Shown one piece after another: positions 44,196 through 52,998 of a stretch of 64,000 bases of DNA (its first letter is position 1; every line of letters begins with the position of its first letter). The stretch covers positions 124,001 to 188,000 of the forward strand of contig CAWHLK010000062.1 of the NCBI GenBank assembly GCA_963829965.1, given 5' to 3'. A program made the translations under genes and the position numbers. Under the pieces are notes generated by a model. The model saw nothing but the letters and a program-made list of their open reading frames with translations. It was not told the origin of the DNA and did not search any database. This DNA comes from DASXZH01 sp963829965. Lineage in GTDB: Bacteria; Armatimonadota; Fimbriimonadia; Fimbriimonadales; Fimbriimonadaceae.

Positions 44196-44344
44196 ATTGG
44201 ATAGCTCCACTCCCCTTGAATGGTTTGGGCCAAGACACTTGGCCATTAAAGTATATGTTACGCCTATTTGCAGCTTAATTCGCGATTCTCTAGTGGGGAA
44301 TCTTAACGAAACGGGCGAGGTTTTCCGCAGAGATCGATGAGGAA

Positions 44345-44680
44345 TCCCTTCGGCCCTTCGACTGTTCGACCCGTTCGACAAGCTCCCTTCGGCAAGCTCC
44401 CTTCGACAAGCTTCCTTCGGCAAGCTCCCTTCGACAAGCTCCCTTCGGCAAGCTTCCTTCGACAAGCTCAGGATCTTCGACAGGATCTTCGACAGGGCCT
44501 TCGACCCGTTCGACAAGCTAGGGCTTATGGCAGGATTTTCGACAGGATCTTCGACCCGTTCGGCAAGCTCCCTTCGACAAGCTCCCTTCGACAAGCTTCC
44601 TTCGACAAGCTTCCTTCGGCAAGCTCAGGATCTTCGACAGGATCTTCGACAGGATCTTCGACAGGGCCCATGGCTGGGCC
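44345..44680. repeat. TTCGACAAGCTC / TTCGACAGGATC short repeats
   Basis: About 25 near-copies of CTTCGACAAGCTC, CTTCGGCAAGCTC and CTTCGACAGGATC occupy this stretch, with unit length about 12-13 bases. They read open in several frames only because of periodicity. The same motif recurs at 59090-59145. No gene is supported in 44196-44754. Confidence 0.85.
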
Positions 44681-44754
44681 TTTGGCAGGGCTGGTCCTTA
44701 GGCTCGGCTTTAACACCTGTTTTTTTTATCTTCACAAGGCTCAGGGGGCTGCTG

Positions 44755-45996
44755 CTACTTAACGGTCGCTAAAATTGCTTTCGCAGGCTGGGTTTTTCCT
44801 GCGCAAAGATCGTTTGCGGCCTCATTCAGTTGGCTTTCGGCAGATGGGTTGTTGTGGAACTTTTTACGAAGAGTGAACAGCTCGTAGGGCAGGCGCAGGT
44901 CTTGGTCGGTGAAGGCAAAACCGGGGTCCAGCTTCTTTCTATAGGCCTGCAATGTCTCCAGGTCCCGGTAGCCGAACTCTTGGGACGGTTCGATTTGGGT
45001 GCCTTCGCCCCAATCGTTCCAGGTGGCGACTTGGACGATGATGGGGGTGCTCGCGAGGGCGATGTCCATGGTCTTTTTGAAGGTTTGGCCGTTATCGTCC
45101 GGAATCGTGGGAAAGCCGGATTGGCCGGCATCCTTGTAAATGTCGTCAAACCGTGGATAGGCAACTCCGATATGCACAGGCCAATTCTTTGCCCTTTGGT
45201 CGAACATTGTCAGCTCGTCCCAGCTCTTGGCCTCGCCGTTTTGGGGGGTGGGCCAGGAGAAACCGCCGATGGCGGGACCCTTCTTGAACATGAGCGTAAA
45301 GAAAGCGGGCTGGGGGTCAAGGCCTTCAAACATCTTGGACCAATCGTCATCCTTGAAATACTGAGGGCCAAAAACCATGAGCACGGGCTTGTCTTGGTAG
45401 CGGATAAAGCTGGGGGATTGAAACCAGTTGTTGCCCAGCCACTTGAACGCCTCGGCGCCCTTTTGAACCGCTTGATCGGCCCCGAACAGATTGCCTTTGA
45501 CCTCTTGGGTGACCGTCTGGTCTTCATAGACCAGCGTGTAATTCAGGCCGGCTTTCTTAAGCTCGTCAATCAGTAGCTGAGCGTTGTGGTTGATGTTTGC
45601 GTAATCGTAATAGTTCTCGATGCCGTACCAGTCGATCGCGGCGCCGTCGAGGCCAGAGAGCTTCATGAGGAGGACGTGGTATTCCACCACGTCGGGGTCG
45701 CCAGAATCATAGAGGCCGATGAGGGGGCGATATTTCGAGGCGGCCGGTTGCCGGCCGGCGCTCTTGTCGTCGGGGTCGAAGTGGTTCATGGTCCAATGCC
45801 AGCCCCACTTGCCGCTTACGTCCTTGTTGGCGTACCAGGGCATGTAGTGGGCTATTAGCAGCGGTGTTTGCTGAGTTTGGTCTGGCTGAGTTTGGTTTTG
45901 CTGAGGTTGAATTAGATGGGTCTTGGCAGTGCACGAGGCTGAACACGCCAGTGCGACCGCAAGGCCGACTTGACGGAGAAATTTGATTGGATTCAT
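44755..45996 (-). CDS. GH99/GH71-like glycosidase lipoprotein
   Basis: A 413-aa predicted lipoprotein from ATG 45996 (signal with ALACSASC lipobox near residue 20, then a Gln/Thr-rich linker). The catalytic domain opens LLIAHYMPWYANKD, the HYxPWY signature of the GH99/GH71 endo-mannanase-like TIM barrels, followed by LDGAAIDWYGIENYYDYANI, GLNYTLVYEDQTV and QVATWNDWGEGTQIEPS, where the WxWGE(G) segment carries the likely catalytic Glu. It is the last gene of a set with two small lipoproteins and a pseudopilin. Substrate is unknown. Confidence 0.8.
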   Translation of the reverse strand: MNPIKFLRQVGLAVALACSASCTAKTHLIQPQQNQTQPDQTQQTPLLIAHYMPWYANKDVSGKWGWHWTMNHFDPDDKSAGRQPAASKYRPLIGLYDSGDPDVVEYHVLLMKLSGLDGAAIDWYGIENYYDYANINHNAQLLIDELKKAGLNYTLVYEDQTVTQEVKGNLFGADQAVQKGAEAFKWLGNNWFQSPSFIRYQDKPVLMVFGPQYFKDDDWSKMFEGLDPQPAFFTLMFKKGPAIGGFSWPTPQNGEAKSWDELTMFDQRAKNWPVHIGVAYPRFDDIYKDAGQSGFPTIPDDNGQTFKKTMDIALASTPIIVQVATWNDWGEGTQIEPSQEFGYRDLETLQAYRKKLDPGFAFTDQDLRLPYELFTLRKKFHNNPSAESQLNEAANDLCAGKTQPAKAILATVK

Positions 45997-46116
45997 GAGC
46001 TTCTCATAGCCCACCCAGGCCGACCCTTGGTCGACCTGGGCTATCACCTTTCGGCCGGTTAGGCCTCCAGATGCAAGCCGGTTCCCAGGTTCTGTTCTCG
46101 GCATCACCCGCCACCA

Positions 46117-46530
46117 TTACTTGCGCTTATAAACCATCTTCAGGCGCATTCCCTTTTGCTGGAGGGTAAGCGTCTTACCGGCGAGGACCGCCGAATACTT
46201 CAAAATAGTCGATCCCTTGCCCTTGGCAGAATAGTCGAACAGCAAATTGGGACCGCTGACCTTCCATTGACCGGTCACGGTCAGGTCGTTTTTGCCATTT
46301 CTGGACTCGGAGATCGTTTCGATTTTCATCGAGCCGTCCTTGTGGAGATCCATGGTCGTGAGGCCGTTGACGCCTTTCCAAACGCCAACGTATTTCGGGT
46401 CTACAGAACCCTCGAAGACTACAGGCTTGGGTTGACTCCCTTGAGCGAGGTCGTCGCTGCTTCCCTTGCAGCCGGTTATAAGGACGATCCCGGCTAACGC
46501 CGAGACCGTCCAGACCAACTTGGGACTCAC
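46117..46530 (-). CDS. Small lipoprotein, GxW beta domain
   Basis: A 137-aa lipoprotein. The signal is MSPKLVWTVSALAGIVLITG with lipobox ITGC. The mature part has KYVGVWKGVNGLTTMDLHKD, a GQWKVSGPNLLFDYSAKGKG strand set, and ends KGMRLKMVYKRK. It resembles the VGxWK...DLHKDGSMKI layout of the small secreted protein at 29083-29553. The ATG overlaps the upstream lipoprotein stop by four bases. Function unknown; the neighbours suggest it works with the GH99-like lipoprotein. Confidence 0.75.
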   Translation of the reverse strand: MSPKLVWTVSALAGIVLITGCKGSSDDLAQGSQPKPVVFEGSVDPKYVGVWKGVNGLTTMDLHKDGSMKIETISESRNGKNDLTVTGQWKVSGPNLLFDYSAKGKGSTILKYSAVLAGKTLTLQQKGMRLKMVYKRK

Positions 46531-46784
46531 TTCCCGCCTGTCCGACTTTTAGCTTCCTTAATGGCCGCTGCTTCTTTCTGCAAGTCGGAGTTCATCGCAG
46601 CGCCTTCTTTTTGCCTTTCCGCCGCTTGAGTTGCTTCATCCGCGGTTTGTGGTTTACCGCTTGGGTTCATGGCTTGGCCAGTTCCTTGCGGCATTCCTGC
46701 AGCGGAGCCCGGTTTAGGGGACGACCCGCAGCCTCCCAACGTGAGAGCGGATAAGGCAGCCAACGCTACAATTGACTTTCTCAT
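46527..46784 (-). CDS. Small lipoprotein, Ala/Gln-rich
   Basis: An 85-aa lipoprotein from ATG 46784 (MRKSIVALAALSALTLGGCG, lipobox LGGC). The mature part is unstructured and polar (AAGMPQGTGQAMNPSGKP) and ends with a helical AATQAAERQKEGAAMNSD-like tail. Its ATG overlaps the pseudopilin stop (ATGA), and its stop overlaps the next lipoprotein start, so the three are co-translated. No function assigned. Confidence 0.75.
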   Translation of the reverse strand: MRKSIVALAALSALTLGGCGSSPKPGSAAGMPQGTGQAMNPSGKPQTADEATQAAERQKEGAAMNSDLQKEAAAIKEAKSRTGGK

Positions 46785-47746
46785 CCTGGCTGGAACCCCG
46801 CGCACACGCCACCTGGGTTGAACGTGTAAGAGTCGTCATAGGAACCCGGATTGTAGATGTCAACGTATCCGCCGGCAACGAAGAAGTCGGTGCACCAGCT
46901 TACGGCGCCCTTTTGCTTCGATTTGGCATGACCATCAGCCCATGCCACGTTTGCCGTTGGGCCGCTGAAGCGGAACCGGGGCAGCGGAGAAAGGTCCGTA
47001 CCCATTCAGGTTGCCCGAATAGTCGTCGCCGTAGCTGGAGTTGCAGTCACAATCCCAGTTGGACGGAATGGTGGCGCGGCGCGGATATTCGCGCTCGCGC
47101 CTGCATACCAATACACGTCGCCCTGCATGATCAGGTTGCCGGCAGTAAAGTTGCTGTTCGTATTCACTCCCTGGTTGATGAACATCAACGTGCCGGAAGG
47201 ACCAGGCAGCTGCGTCTGCGACATGGAAGGAACCGGCGCGACTCCTGTCGCGGTTCCGTCCGGATTCTGGTCGCGGAACTGAGGATTCCCGCTATAGTTC
47301 CAACCGTTCCACTGCTGGGCGGACGGGAACAGGAACTGGTTCACGCCGTAGTCTCGGACAATGTTGTCAGGTACGTTTGGGCTCTCCCAGATACCGCTGT
47401 CCGCCAACGGAAGAGCAGTCTGAGGGCTCGTCGTTGAAAGCCAAAGGTAGGAATCCATGCCCTCTTTGACGTAAGGCGCAAGCGCCTCGCGCCAAGTGAA
47501 CGGATCCGCGGTAATGCGGCCGGGCAGAATGTAGTCGTTTCGCGGAAACTCGTCGTCATAATCGTTCGAATACATCAAGGTCGCGAGGCCGATTTGTTTG
47601 AGATTCGAAAGGTCGACGGTTTTCTTGGCGGCGAGCTTCGCCTGGGCGAAGACAGGAAATAGAATTGCAGCGAGAATCGCTATAATGGCAATGACAACCA
47701 GAAGCTCGATGAGCGTGAACGCATGCTTCAGGGAATGGTTTTTCAC
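46781..47746 (-). CDS. DUF1559-type pseudopilin (H-X9-DG), frameshifted
   Basis: Prepilin-type secreted protein. GTG 47746 has a strong Shine-Dalgarno (GGAGG, 5-6 bases upstream). The class III signal is KHAFTLIELLVVIAIIAIL, with the usual Glu five residues into the mature protein; the peptidase site lies after the residue preceding F. The continuing region is typical (KTVDLSNLKQIGLATLMYSN). The frame ends at 47006; a middle frame gives NWDCDCNSSYGDDYSGNLNG and a third frame has the conserved NVAWADGHAKS (H-X9-DG-type) to 46781, so two slips lie between 46990 and 47060. Similar to DUF1559 proteins of Planctomycetes and Armatimonadota. Confidence 0.85.
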
Positions 47747-47915
47747 GGATATCCTCCGTAGGAAAAGGGCTCCCAACCTTCGGTGGTGGGGGCCCGGCCG
47801 GAGTGACACCTTATTTGGTGACAGAACGAGTCATGGCATCGGCGAGCAGGCCGATGCGGAGTGGCGACGAAGGGTCCTTGCGAAGTTGCCTGGACCTTGC
47901 TTAGAAAATCTCGAA

Positions 47916-49009
47916 TCATAAGGTGCCTCCGTCCGGACACCTATTCACAAATTGGACGCCATGGCTCAGAAGATCCAGGGTGGGCGCGTCGGTAAGGCTG
48001 GGACGAAACCTTACGACGTTCGATCCTTCCGCCTGCTCGATGGCCGCGTTGAGCAACCGGGGAAATGCCACTTTGGCGAGGCTGTCGATCTCGATGCCTT
48101 GATAGAGTCCTGGCCTTCCCGAACATTAAGGTGAAGGGCACGGAGGCAATGCCGGCTGCAGCGAAAAGGCTCCCCTCAAGACCGAGGCTCAGCCTATGTG
48201 CGCCAGGCACGTTTCTAGCGCATGCCATGCGGCATTGCCGGACCCAACTACAAAGGCGGTTGGCTTTTCACTGTCCGGAAGGGAAAGCCACTTTTGGATC
48301 TGGTTTTCGTTTCGGGTGGGAGCATCTTCTACTTCGGCGAGAAATCGAGGGTCGGGAGCGCGGCCCAAGCGCTGCTCGTGCGCGGAAAGGAAGCCGCGGC
48401 GCAGGGACTGAACGAAAGCGTCTTTATGCGGGAAGCCGATATAGGCAAGGCGGTGGTGGCCCAAAGCAACAAGACTATCCACCGCCTCCTGCATCATCCA
48501 TTCGTGGTCAAAATCGATCTGCGCCCAGTCGGGGTGTCTTCCTCGTGCCGACCCTTCACGAAGAACGGGGTATTCAGTTTCTCGAGCAGTTCACCCTGGC
48601 TCTCGGTGTCATCTTCCCTTCCCCATAAGATCACCGCGTCGCAACCGTGGGAGCTTGCGAGCCGCTGAAGATGGTCCATAACTTCTTCCTGGGTGGCGAA
48701 GTTGGAGACCATGAGATTCAAGCCTCGCTCTTGGAGTTTTGCGGAGAACACGTCGACCAAGCCGCTATAGGCCAGGCGATAGTCGTCGCCTTCCAACCGG
48801 CGATAGACGAAGGCGACGGTATTGGTCTTTCCGCCGCTAAGCGCTTTTGCGGCCGCGCTTGCCTGATAGTTGAGGTCTCGGGCCGCTTCAAGGACGCGCG
48901 CCCGGGTCTCTTCCGAAGCCCACACGTTGGGGCGGTCGTTTAGGACTCCCGACACCAGTGAAGGGGAAAGATCGAGCTTCTTCGCAACGTCTTTAAGCGT
49001 AGTTCTCAT
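47916..49009 (-). CDS. LacI-family transcriptional regulator, multiply frameshifted
   Basis: N-terminal LacI helix-turn-helix MRTTLKDVAKKLDLSPSLVS with GVLNDRPNVWASEETRARVL and hinge ALSGGKTNTVAF. The periplasmic-binding-protein-like domain is spread over frames. HPDWAQIDFDHEWMMQEAVD joins near 48540 (frame 48494-49009 to frame 48189-48497). ALETCLAHIG continues to LSLGLEGSLFAAAGIASVPF near 48195. GLYQGIEIDSLAKVAFPRLL continues near 48115 to the TGA at 47918-47916. At least three indels; restored length about 340 aa, the family norm. Operators at 49012-49039 suggest autoregulation. The neighbouring GH99-like operon is a likely target. Confidence 0.85.
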
Positions 49010-49011
49010 AT

Positions 49012-49039
49012 ATGAACCGTTTTATATGAACCGTTTCAT
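49012..49039. promoter_or_regulatory. Tandem LacI-type operators at the regulator start
   Basis: Two adjacent 14-bp near-palindromes, ATGAACCGTTTTAT (49012-49025) and ATGAACCGTTTCAT (49026-49039), have the central CG and inverted half-sites of LacI-family operators. They lie immediately upstream of the lacI ATG (49009-49007), consistent with negative autoregulation. I did not find further copies near 47746. Confidence 0.7.
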
Positions 49040-49171
49040 ATTGTACACAAAAATTGGCACTTTCCAAGAATATTTATTCTTCAGCCTCAAAAATGCCCAT
49101 TTATTTCGCGGTTCGGTCCCTTGCATGGCGTCAAGAAATGGAGATTCATGTACATCACCTATAATTTCGAT

Positions 49172-49461
49172 ATGACCGCGCAGGAGTTCCGCGAAACCGC
49201 AATTTCGAGACGAGCGTCCGGATGTACCGCTGCCGCTTCTTGCCCTCTGGTTTGATGCCAAAGGAGATTGGCACGGGGCGCATGAAGCGGCGCAGGCGGA
49301 CGAGAGCGCGGACGGCGCCTGGGTGCACGCCTACTTGCACCGGAAGGAGGGCGATATGCAACGCCGGCTATTGGTATCGCCGGGCGGGAAAGCCGGCGGG
49401 CTCAGGGGATTTGGAGGCGGAGTGGGAGCTGATTGTTTCGAAGCTATTGACTTCGTCGTAA
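49172..49461 (+). CDS. Small AHE-type protein (WFDAKGDW family), frameshifted
   Basis: ATG 49172 starts MTAQEFRE. A shifted frame reads ALWFDAKGDWHGAHEAAQAD, then ESADGAWVHAYLHRKEGD, and a third frame NAGYWYRRAGKPAGSGDLEA ending EWELIVSKLLTSS at 49461. These segments match a widespread small bacterial protein (about 95 aa) with the WWDAKGDWxxAHExxQ and HAYLHRKEGDxxNAxYWY motifs; its function is unknown. Two indels are required. Confidence 0.65.
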
Positions 49462-49520
49462 GTAGGTTCGCGCTAAGTCCGTGAGCCTGCAGGAGGTTTT
49501 TATTCGGCTGGTTGTATGAA

Positions 49521-50011
49521 CTAACCAAAACTTGCCGTACCACTAGCCCCTTTTCGGGGTTTGACGGTGATGACTCGGCCGTCTCCGGGGTCGCGGTCTT
49601 TGCCCACTCTCGACTTTACAGCGTTTGCCAGCTGCGTCAGTTCGTTGGGGGATCTGCCTTGGGTTCCAAGACTTGTCAGTCGTTCCGCGATGTCTTCCGG
49701 TGCTGGATGGCGCGTTCGCCGGGGTCCGTTTTAAGTAGTTGTTTCTTGAGCGAGTCGACGTCGAGTGCTTTCAAGACCTCAAGGTTTAAGGCTTGGGCAC
49801 ACGTCCAGTTCACTCTCGCCAAGCAAGAGCCGGTAAGGGCCGGACCCGTTTTGCAAGGACTCGAGGGCGGCGCGGATCCTTCGCGCCTGGTCGAAAGCGA
49901 CTCGTAGAGTTGCTGGATGCCTTGCGAATTGCCCCTTGCGAGCAGGTTGACTTTGGTGCGAATGACCTCGCCGCTTGCGCAGATTTGATCGACGGGATTT
50001 GCAGAAGACAT
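49521..50011 (-). CDS. Hypothetical protein, frameshifted
   Basis: ATG 50011 starts MSSANPVDQICASGEVIRTK and VNLLARGNSQGIQQLYES. Frames then alternate: AFDQARRIRAALESLQNGSG with PYRLLLGESELDV; then LEVLKALDVDSLKKQLLKTD; then PAPEDIAERLTSLGTQGRSP ending at TAG 49523-49521 after KDRDPGDGRVITVKPRKGAS. The composition is coherent across frames, with three or so indels. About 160 aa after repair. No family recognised. Confidence 0.45.
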
Positions 50012-50604
50012 AAATGCTTCCCCTTTGCCACCCTTTCGGGTGAGGGTGCGATCCCTGACGAGGTCCATAAAAGTGGAAGAAGAGTCGATCGGAACGCATC
50101 GTGGACTGGGTCGAGTTCTAATAGAGACATGGATGGAGCATATTACGACGAACACGATTGTGCAGGGTTCAAACACCTTGACCGGATGTAGCGTCGCCGA
50201 TCCACTGAACTTCAGCTCCACCTTCTCCACGAACACGATTACGATGGCGATCCAAGGGGACTTGACATTCCCAGGTGCATGGACAGATACCTACGGCATA
50301 TCGGCTGACGACTCTCCAATACTTCCGTGTAACCGTTCCATGATTCGGAGCATTGCCCATTTTGCGACGGATTTGTTGTATGCCTCCGGCAGGGTGAAGT
50401 TGCTGCGCGGCTGTCCCGACATTCCTCTCCAGAGCTGATCCTTCGGGCCTGTGTCCCCCTTTCATGCTCGGCTGTAACGCCACATCGCTTCATCTTCGGC
50501 TAAGGATTCTAGCCCCGTTGGGGTTCGGGAAGGGCCTATATATGCCAGGCCGCCACCCCTGTCAATCAACCTCGCATGCTCCGTGGCGCTTTGAGCCGCG
50601 GGAT
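50012..50604. other. Stretch without a supported gene
   Basis: Both strands have frames of 80-130 codons, but none keeps protein-like composition or motifs, and they mask each other. A gene fragment with several indels cannot be excluded. The sequence GCCCCGTTGGGGTTCGG near 50514 matches the dispersed GCCCCG(C/T)TGGGG motif seen at 37880 and 58405. Confidence 0.35.
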
Positions 50605-51120
50605 TCAGTCCATCAAGTCGCCTCGAGTCCAGGCCCATGTGCAGCAGGGCTTGCCGCTCGGCGTTTCCGGCAGCTCAAACTTGCGGGGCATGAATGCTGG
50701 CCGACTGGTGACGTGACGCCGCATCGCGATCCATCGCTTCACCTGGCGGTCGTCGTCACGGGATCGGCGCCCATGTAGTAGCGGCAATACCATTGGAACC
50801 AGCCTCTTGGGTCTTCGTCGTAGGCTCCATCCCTTGGCACGCCAATAGGAGAGCGGTTTGGAGGCGCTAACTCCAAAGAAGTTGAGGCTTGGATCGGCCC
50901 GCGCTGGGCTGAGTTTCGCGTTCTCGAACCAATCGGCGGGAAACTCGCCAAAGAGCGCGTTCCGTCGATGTATTTGCCTCCAAAGACCCCCAACTCCAGC
51001 ATCTCTTTTGGCGTCAATTGCGTGAAAGTCTGGACGAAAGTCTCTTCCCATCGGCGAAGTCAGGGTGTACTCATAGCCCTGCTGCATGAGGTCGTTGACT
51101 TGGATTACGCGATGCGTCAT
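50605..51120 (-). CDS. Conserved hypothetical (GRDFRPDF family), frameshifted
   Basis: Member of a small, widely spread uncharacterised family (bacteria, fungi, plants) with the order GRDFRPDF / TPKEMLELGVFGGKY / EFPADWFENAKLSP / LNFFGVSASKPLSYWRAKGW / DPRGWFQWYCRYYMG / RQVKRWIAMRRHV. All these are present, split over frames: TPKEMLELGVFGGKY lies in the frame ending 50739, and DPRGWFQWYCRYYMG lies in another. At least four indels. The C-terminal CCTWAWTRGDLMD varies. The function of the family is unknown to me. Confidence 0.7.
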   Translation of the reverse strand: MTHRVIQVNDLMQQGYEYTLTSPMGRDFRPDFHAIDAKRDAGVGGLWRQIHRRNALFGEFPADWFENAKLSPARADPSLNFFGVSASKPLSYWRAKGWSLRRRPKRLVPMVLPLLHGRRSRDDDRQVKRWIAMRRHVTSRPAFMPRKFELPETPSGKPCCTWAWTRGDLMD

Positions 51121-51127
51121 TTGAAAC

Positions 51128-52665
51128 TCACTTTCGCTTGGTGACAGGAACCTGCATAGTCAACAGCCTATTGAGCGCTTTCTCGTCAAAGGCGGGATCG
51201 GATTGCTTGACGAAGGCCCTCAAAAGTGGGATTTGTCCGTCGGACGGATCACCGGGATAAGTCTTGCGATGGTTTTGGAGTCTTGGTCGTGGCGCAGAAA
51301 CAGGCTCATTTTGAAGGAAGTTGGCCACGAACTTCCTCATAGGTGCCTTCGCGGTGGGATCCTTGGGCTCGAACTTCTTGAAGTTGCCGTCGTAATAGGA
51401 ACGCGCTGTAATCGATCGTGAAGTGCTGCTTGTCAGGGCCACTCCATGCTTCGGGAGCGAAGCCGTCTTCCACGAGCTTTTTCGTGATGAGGAAGGCGTC
51501 TAGCATTGGGTACGGGCCGTCGCTTAGGAGCTTTCAGTGACGATCCGCGTGGCTCTCGGTTCCGGACAGCCTTTGAGACCCATAAGGCCCTGATCCATCA
51601 TCCAGCCGGCATAAAGAGAGGGCAGCCGGATCTGTTTGAGTTGATCGGCCTCAGTAATGCCCTTCTCTTTTTTGGCAAGAATGTCATCGGGAAAACGGAA
51701 CTGGCCAAACGGCGTTTCTGAGCGCGCGTCCGCAAAAACACCCAAATCCAGCAGCGGGTTCGGCTCTTCTCCCTTGCCCAGCTTGCCAAGCAGAACCGGC
51801 CCGGCTTCATCGAACGCGCTGCCGCCGTGGAACTGGGTCCTTAAAATGTGCGAGTAAACAAGCAGCGCCCGGTACTTGTCGTTGGTCATGAGCTGGGAAT
51901 ATTGGCCGTATGCCTCGGCCTGGTGCATGTGAGGGAACTCCAGGATGCCCAGCAAACTCTTGTCGCTCGGGTTTCGCAGGTAGTTGTTCTGCATGAGGAA
52001 ATATTCCGGCCACGGAAAATGGAAGCGAAGCGGCGTGTCCGCGATCCAGTTGGCAAAGGTGGCATGCGCGGTTCCGTGAAAGCCGTCTTCCGAGATCCGG
52101 TTGAAGAGGATGCCGATCTTGAGTTTGCGAGGGTCGAGGGCAAGGAGTTCGTCTCTCGCCATTTGGGCCTTTTGCAGCGAGTCCACCTTTCCGGTTGCGA
52201 GAATCGGAAGGGCGGTTTGAAGTTCCTTGGCGAAGGCAAGATCTCTTTCCGACGGCGTCCTGCCAGGAAGCACTTCCCCGCCCGGCTGCAGGGGGCGGTC
52301 CTTCATGGGATCGAGAAGGGAGGTAATGTTGTTTCGCTTTCTCACTTCGTGGATGAACTTGACGATCTCGTCCGCGCCTTGATTGCCCAGATGGGGAACC
52401 GCGCGGCGATGGATGTTCTCGTCATCAAAGTTATAGCTTGCGATTTCCAGCCCGTCCGGCGTGTGGCAAAAGGCGCAGGCGAATCCCCTGGCGTCGGGGG
52501 CTCGCCACATGTCAAGGCCGGTTGTGAAATCTTTGTCGGCGTTTGGGAAGTTGGCGCCAGGTCCTGCGTGCAGCTGCGCGTAAACCACGCCCGCGGTGAG
52601 GATGGAGGCACCCACAGCGAGGCAGGCGATTTTTTTGAGGAGTTCGAACCGGACGTGAATGTCAT
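51128..52665 (-). CDS. Cytochrome c-like secreted protein, frameshifted
   Basis: Predicted exported protein of about 500 aa. The hydrophobic signal is KKIACLAVGASILTAGVVYA. A single haem-binding CxxCH, ACAFCHTPDGLE, lies near residue 48. The main frame runs 52615-51524 with the GTG at its start. The likely ATG is at 52665 (MTFTSGSNSSKK) with an indel in a 7-A run. Downstream, SDGPYPMLDAFLITKKLVED in the adjacent frame and KKFEPKDPTAKAPMRKFVAN in the next extend the gene to 51128. Covalently bound haem would be in the periplasm. Partner unknown. Confidence 0.65.
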
Positions 52666-52719
52666 GGCCGCAGGTTCAATTATACGGTATTGGGCGATTG
52701 GCGCTTCGCGCTTCGCGCG

Positions 52720-52760
52720 GTGAACTGTGAACTGTGAACTGTGAACGGTCGAACGGTCGG
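52720..52760. repeat. GTGAACT tandem repeats
   Basis: Three and a half copies of GTGAACT then GTGAACGGTCGAACGGTCGG. The same unit occurs at 16191-16228 and 55506-55540. Confidence 0.75.
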
Positions 52761-52801
52761 GACGCCGCTTACTAATGTGAGGATTCAACCTTCTTTACTT
52801 T

Positions 52802-52942
52802 GTTTACAAGCGATGCGGTTTACAAGCGAAGCGGTTTACAAGCGGAGCGGTTTACAAGCGAAGCGGCTTACAAGCGAAGCGGTTTACGGCGCGAAGCGCC
52901 TTGTTTACGGGCGTAGCCCATGCTTACAAGCGAAGCGGTTTA
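52802..52942. repeat. 16-bp tandem repeat GTTTACAAGCGAAGCG
   Basis: Five close copies from 52802 to 52881 are followed by degenerate copies (GTTTACGGCGCGAAGCGCC, GCTTACAAGCGAAGCG) to 52942. The unit is not a multiple of 3, which argues against coding. It lies upstream of the M1 peptidase gene; no gene is seen in 52666-52998. Confidence 0.85.
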
Positions 52943-52998
52943 GGGCCCAATAGGCCCACCAATTTGCGTATTTCCCATTCCAGCGGACAAACTGAGCC

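Noticed and set aside
43017..44594. Longer Ig-like protein starting at 44594
   Set aside because: The extra 130 codons come from the TTCGACAAGCTC repeat and precede a clear signal peptide and Shine-Dalgarno at 44195.
50012..50604. Coding regions on either strand
   Set aside because: No frame shows recognisable protein features even after trying frame joins; left as unassigned.
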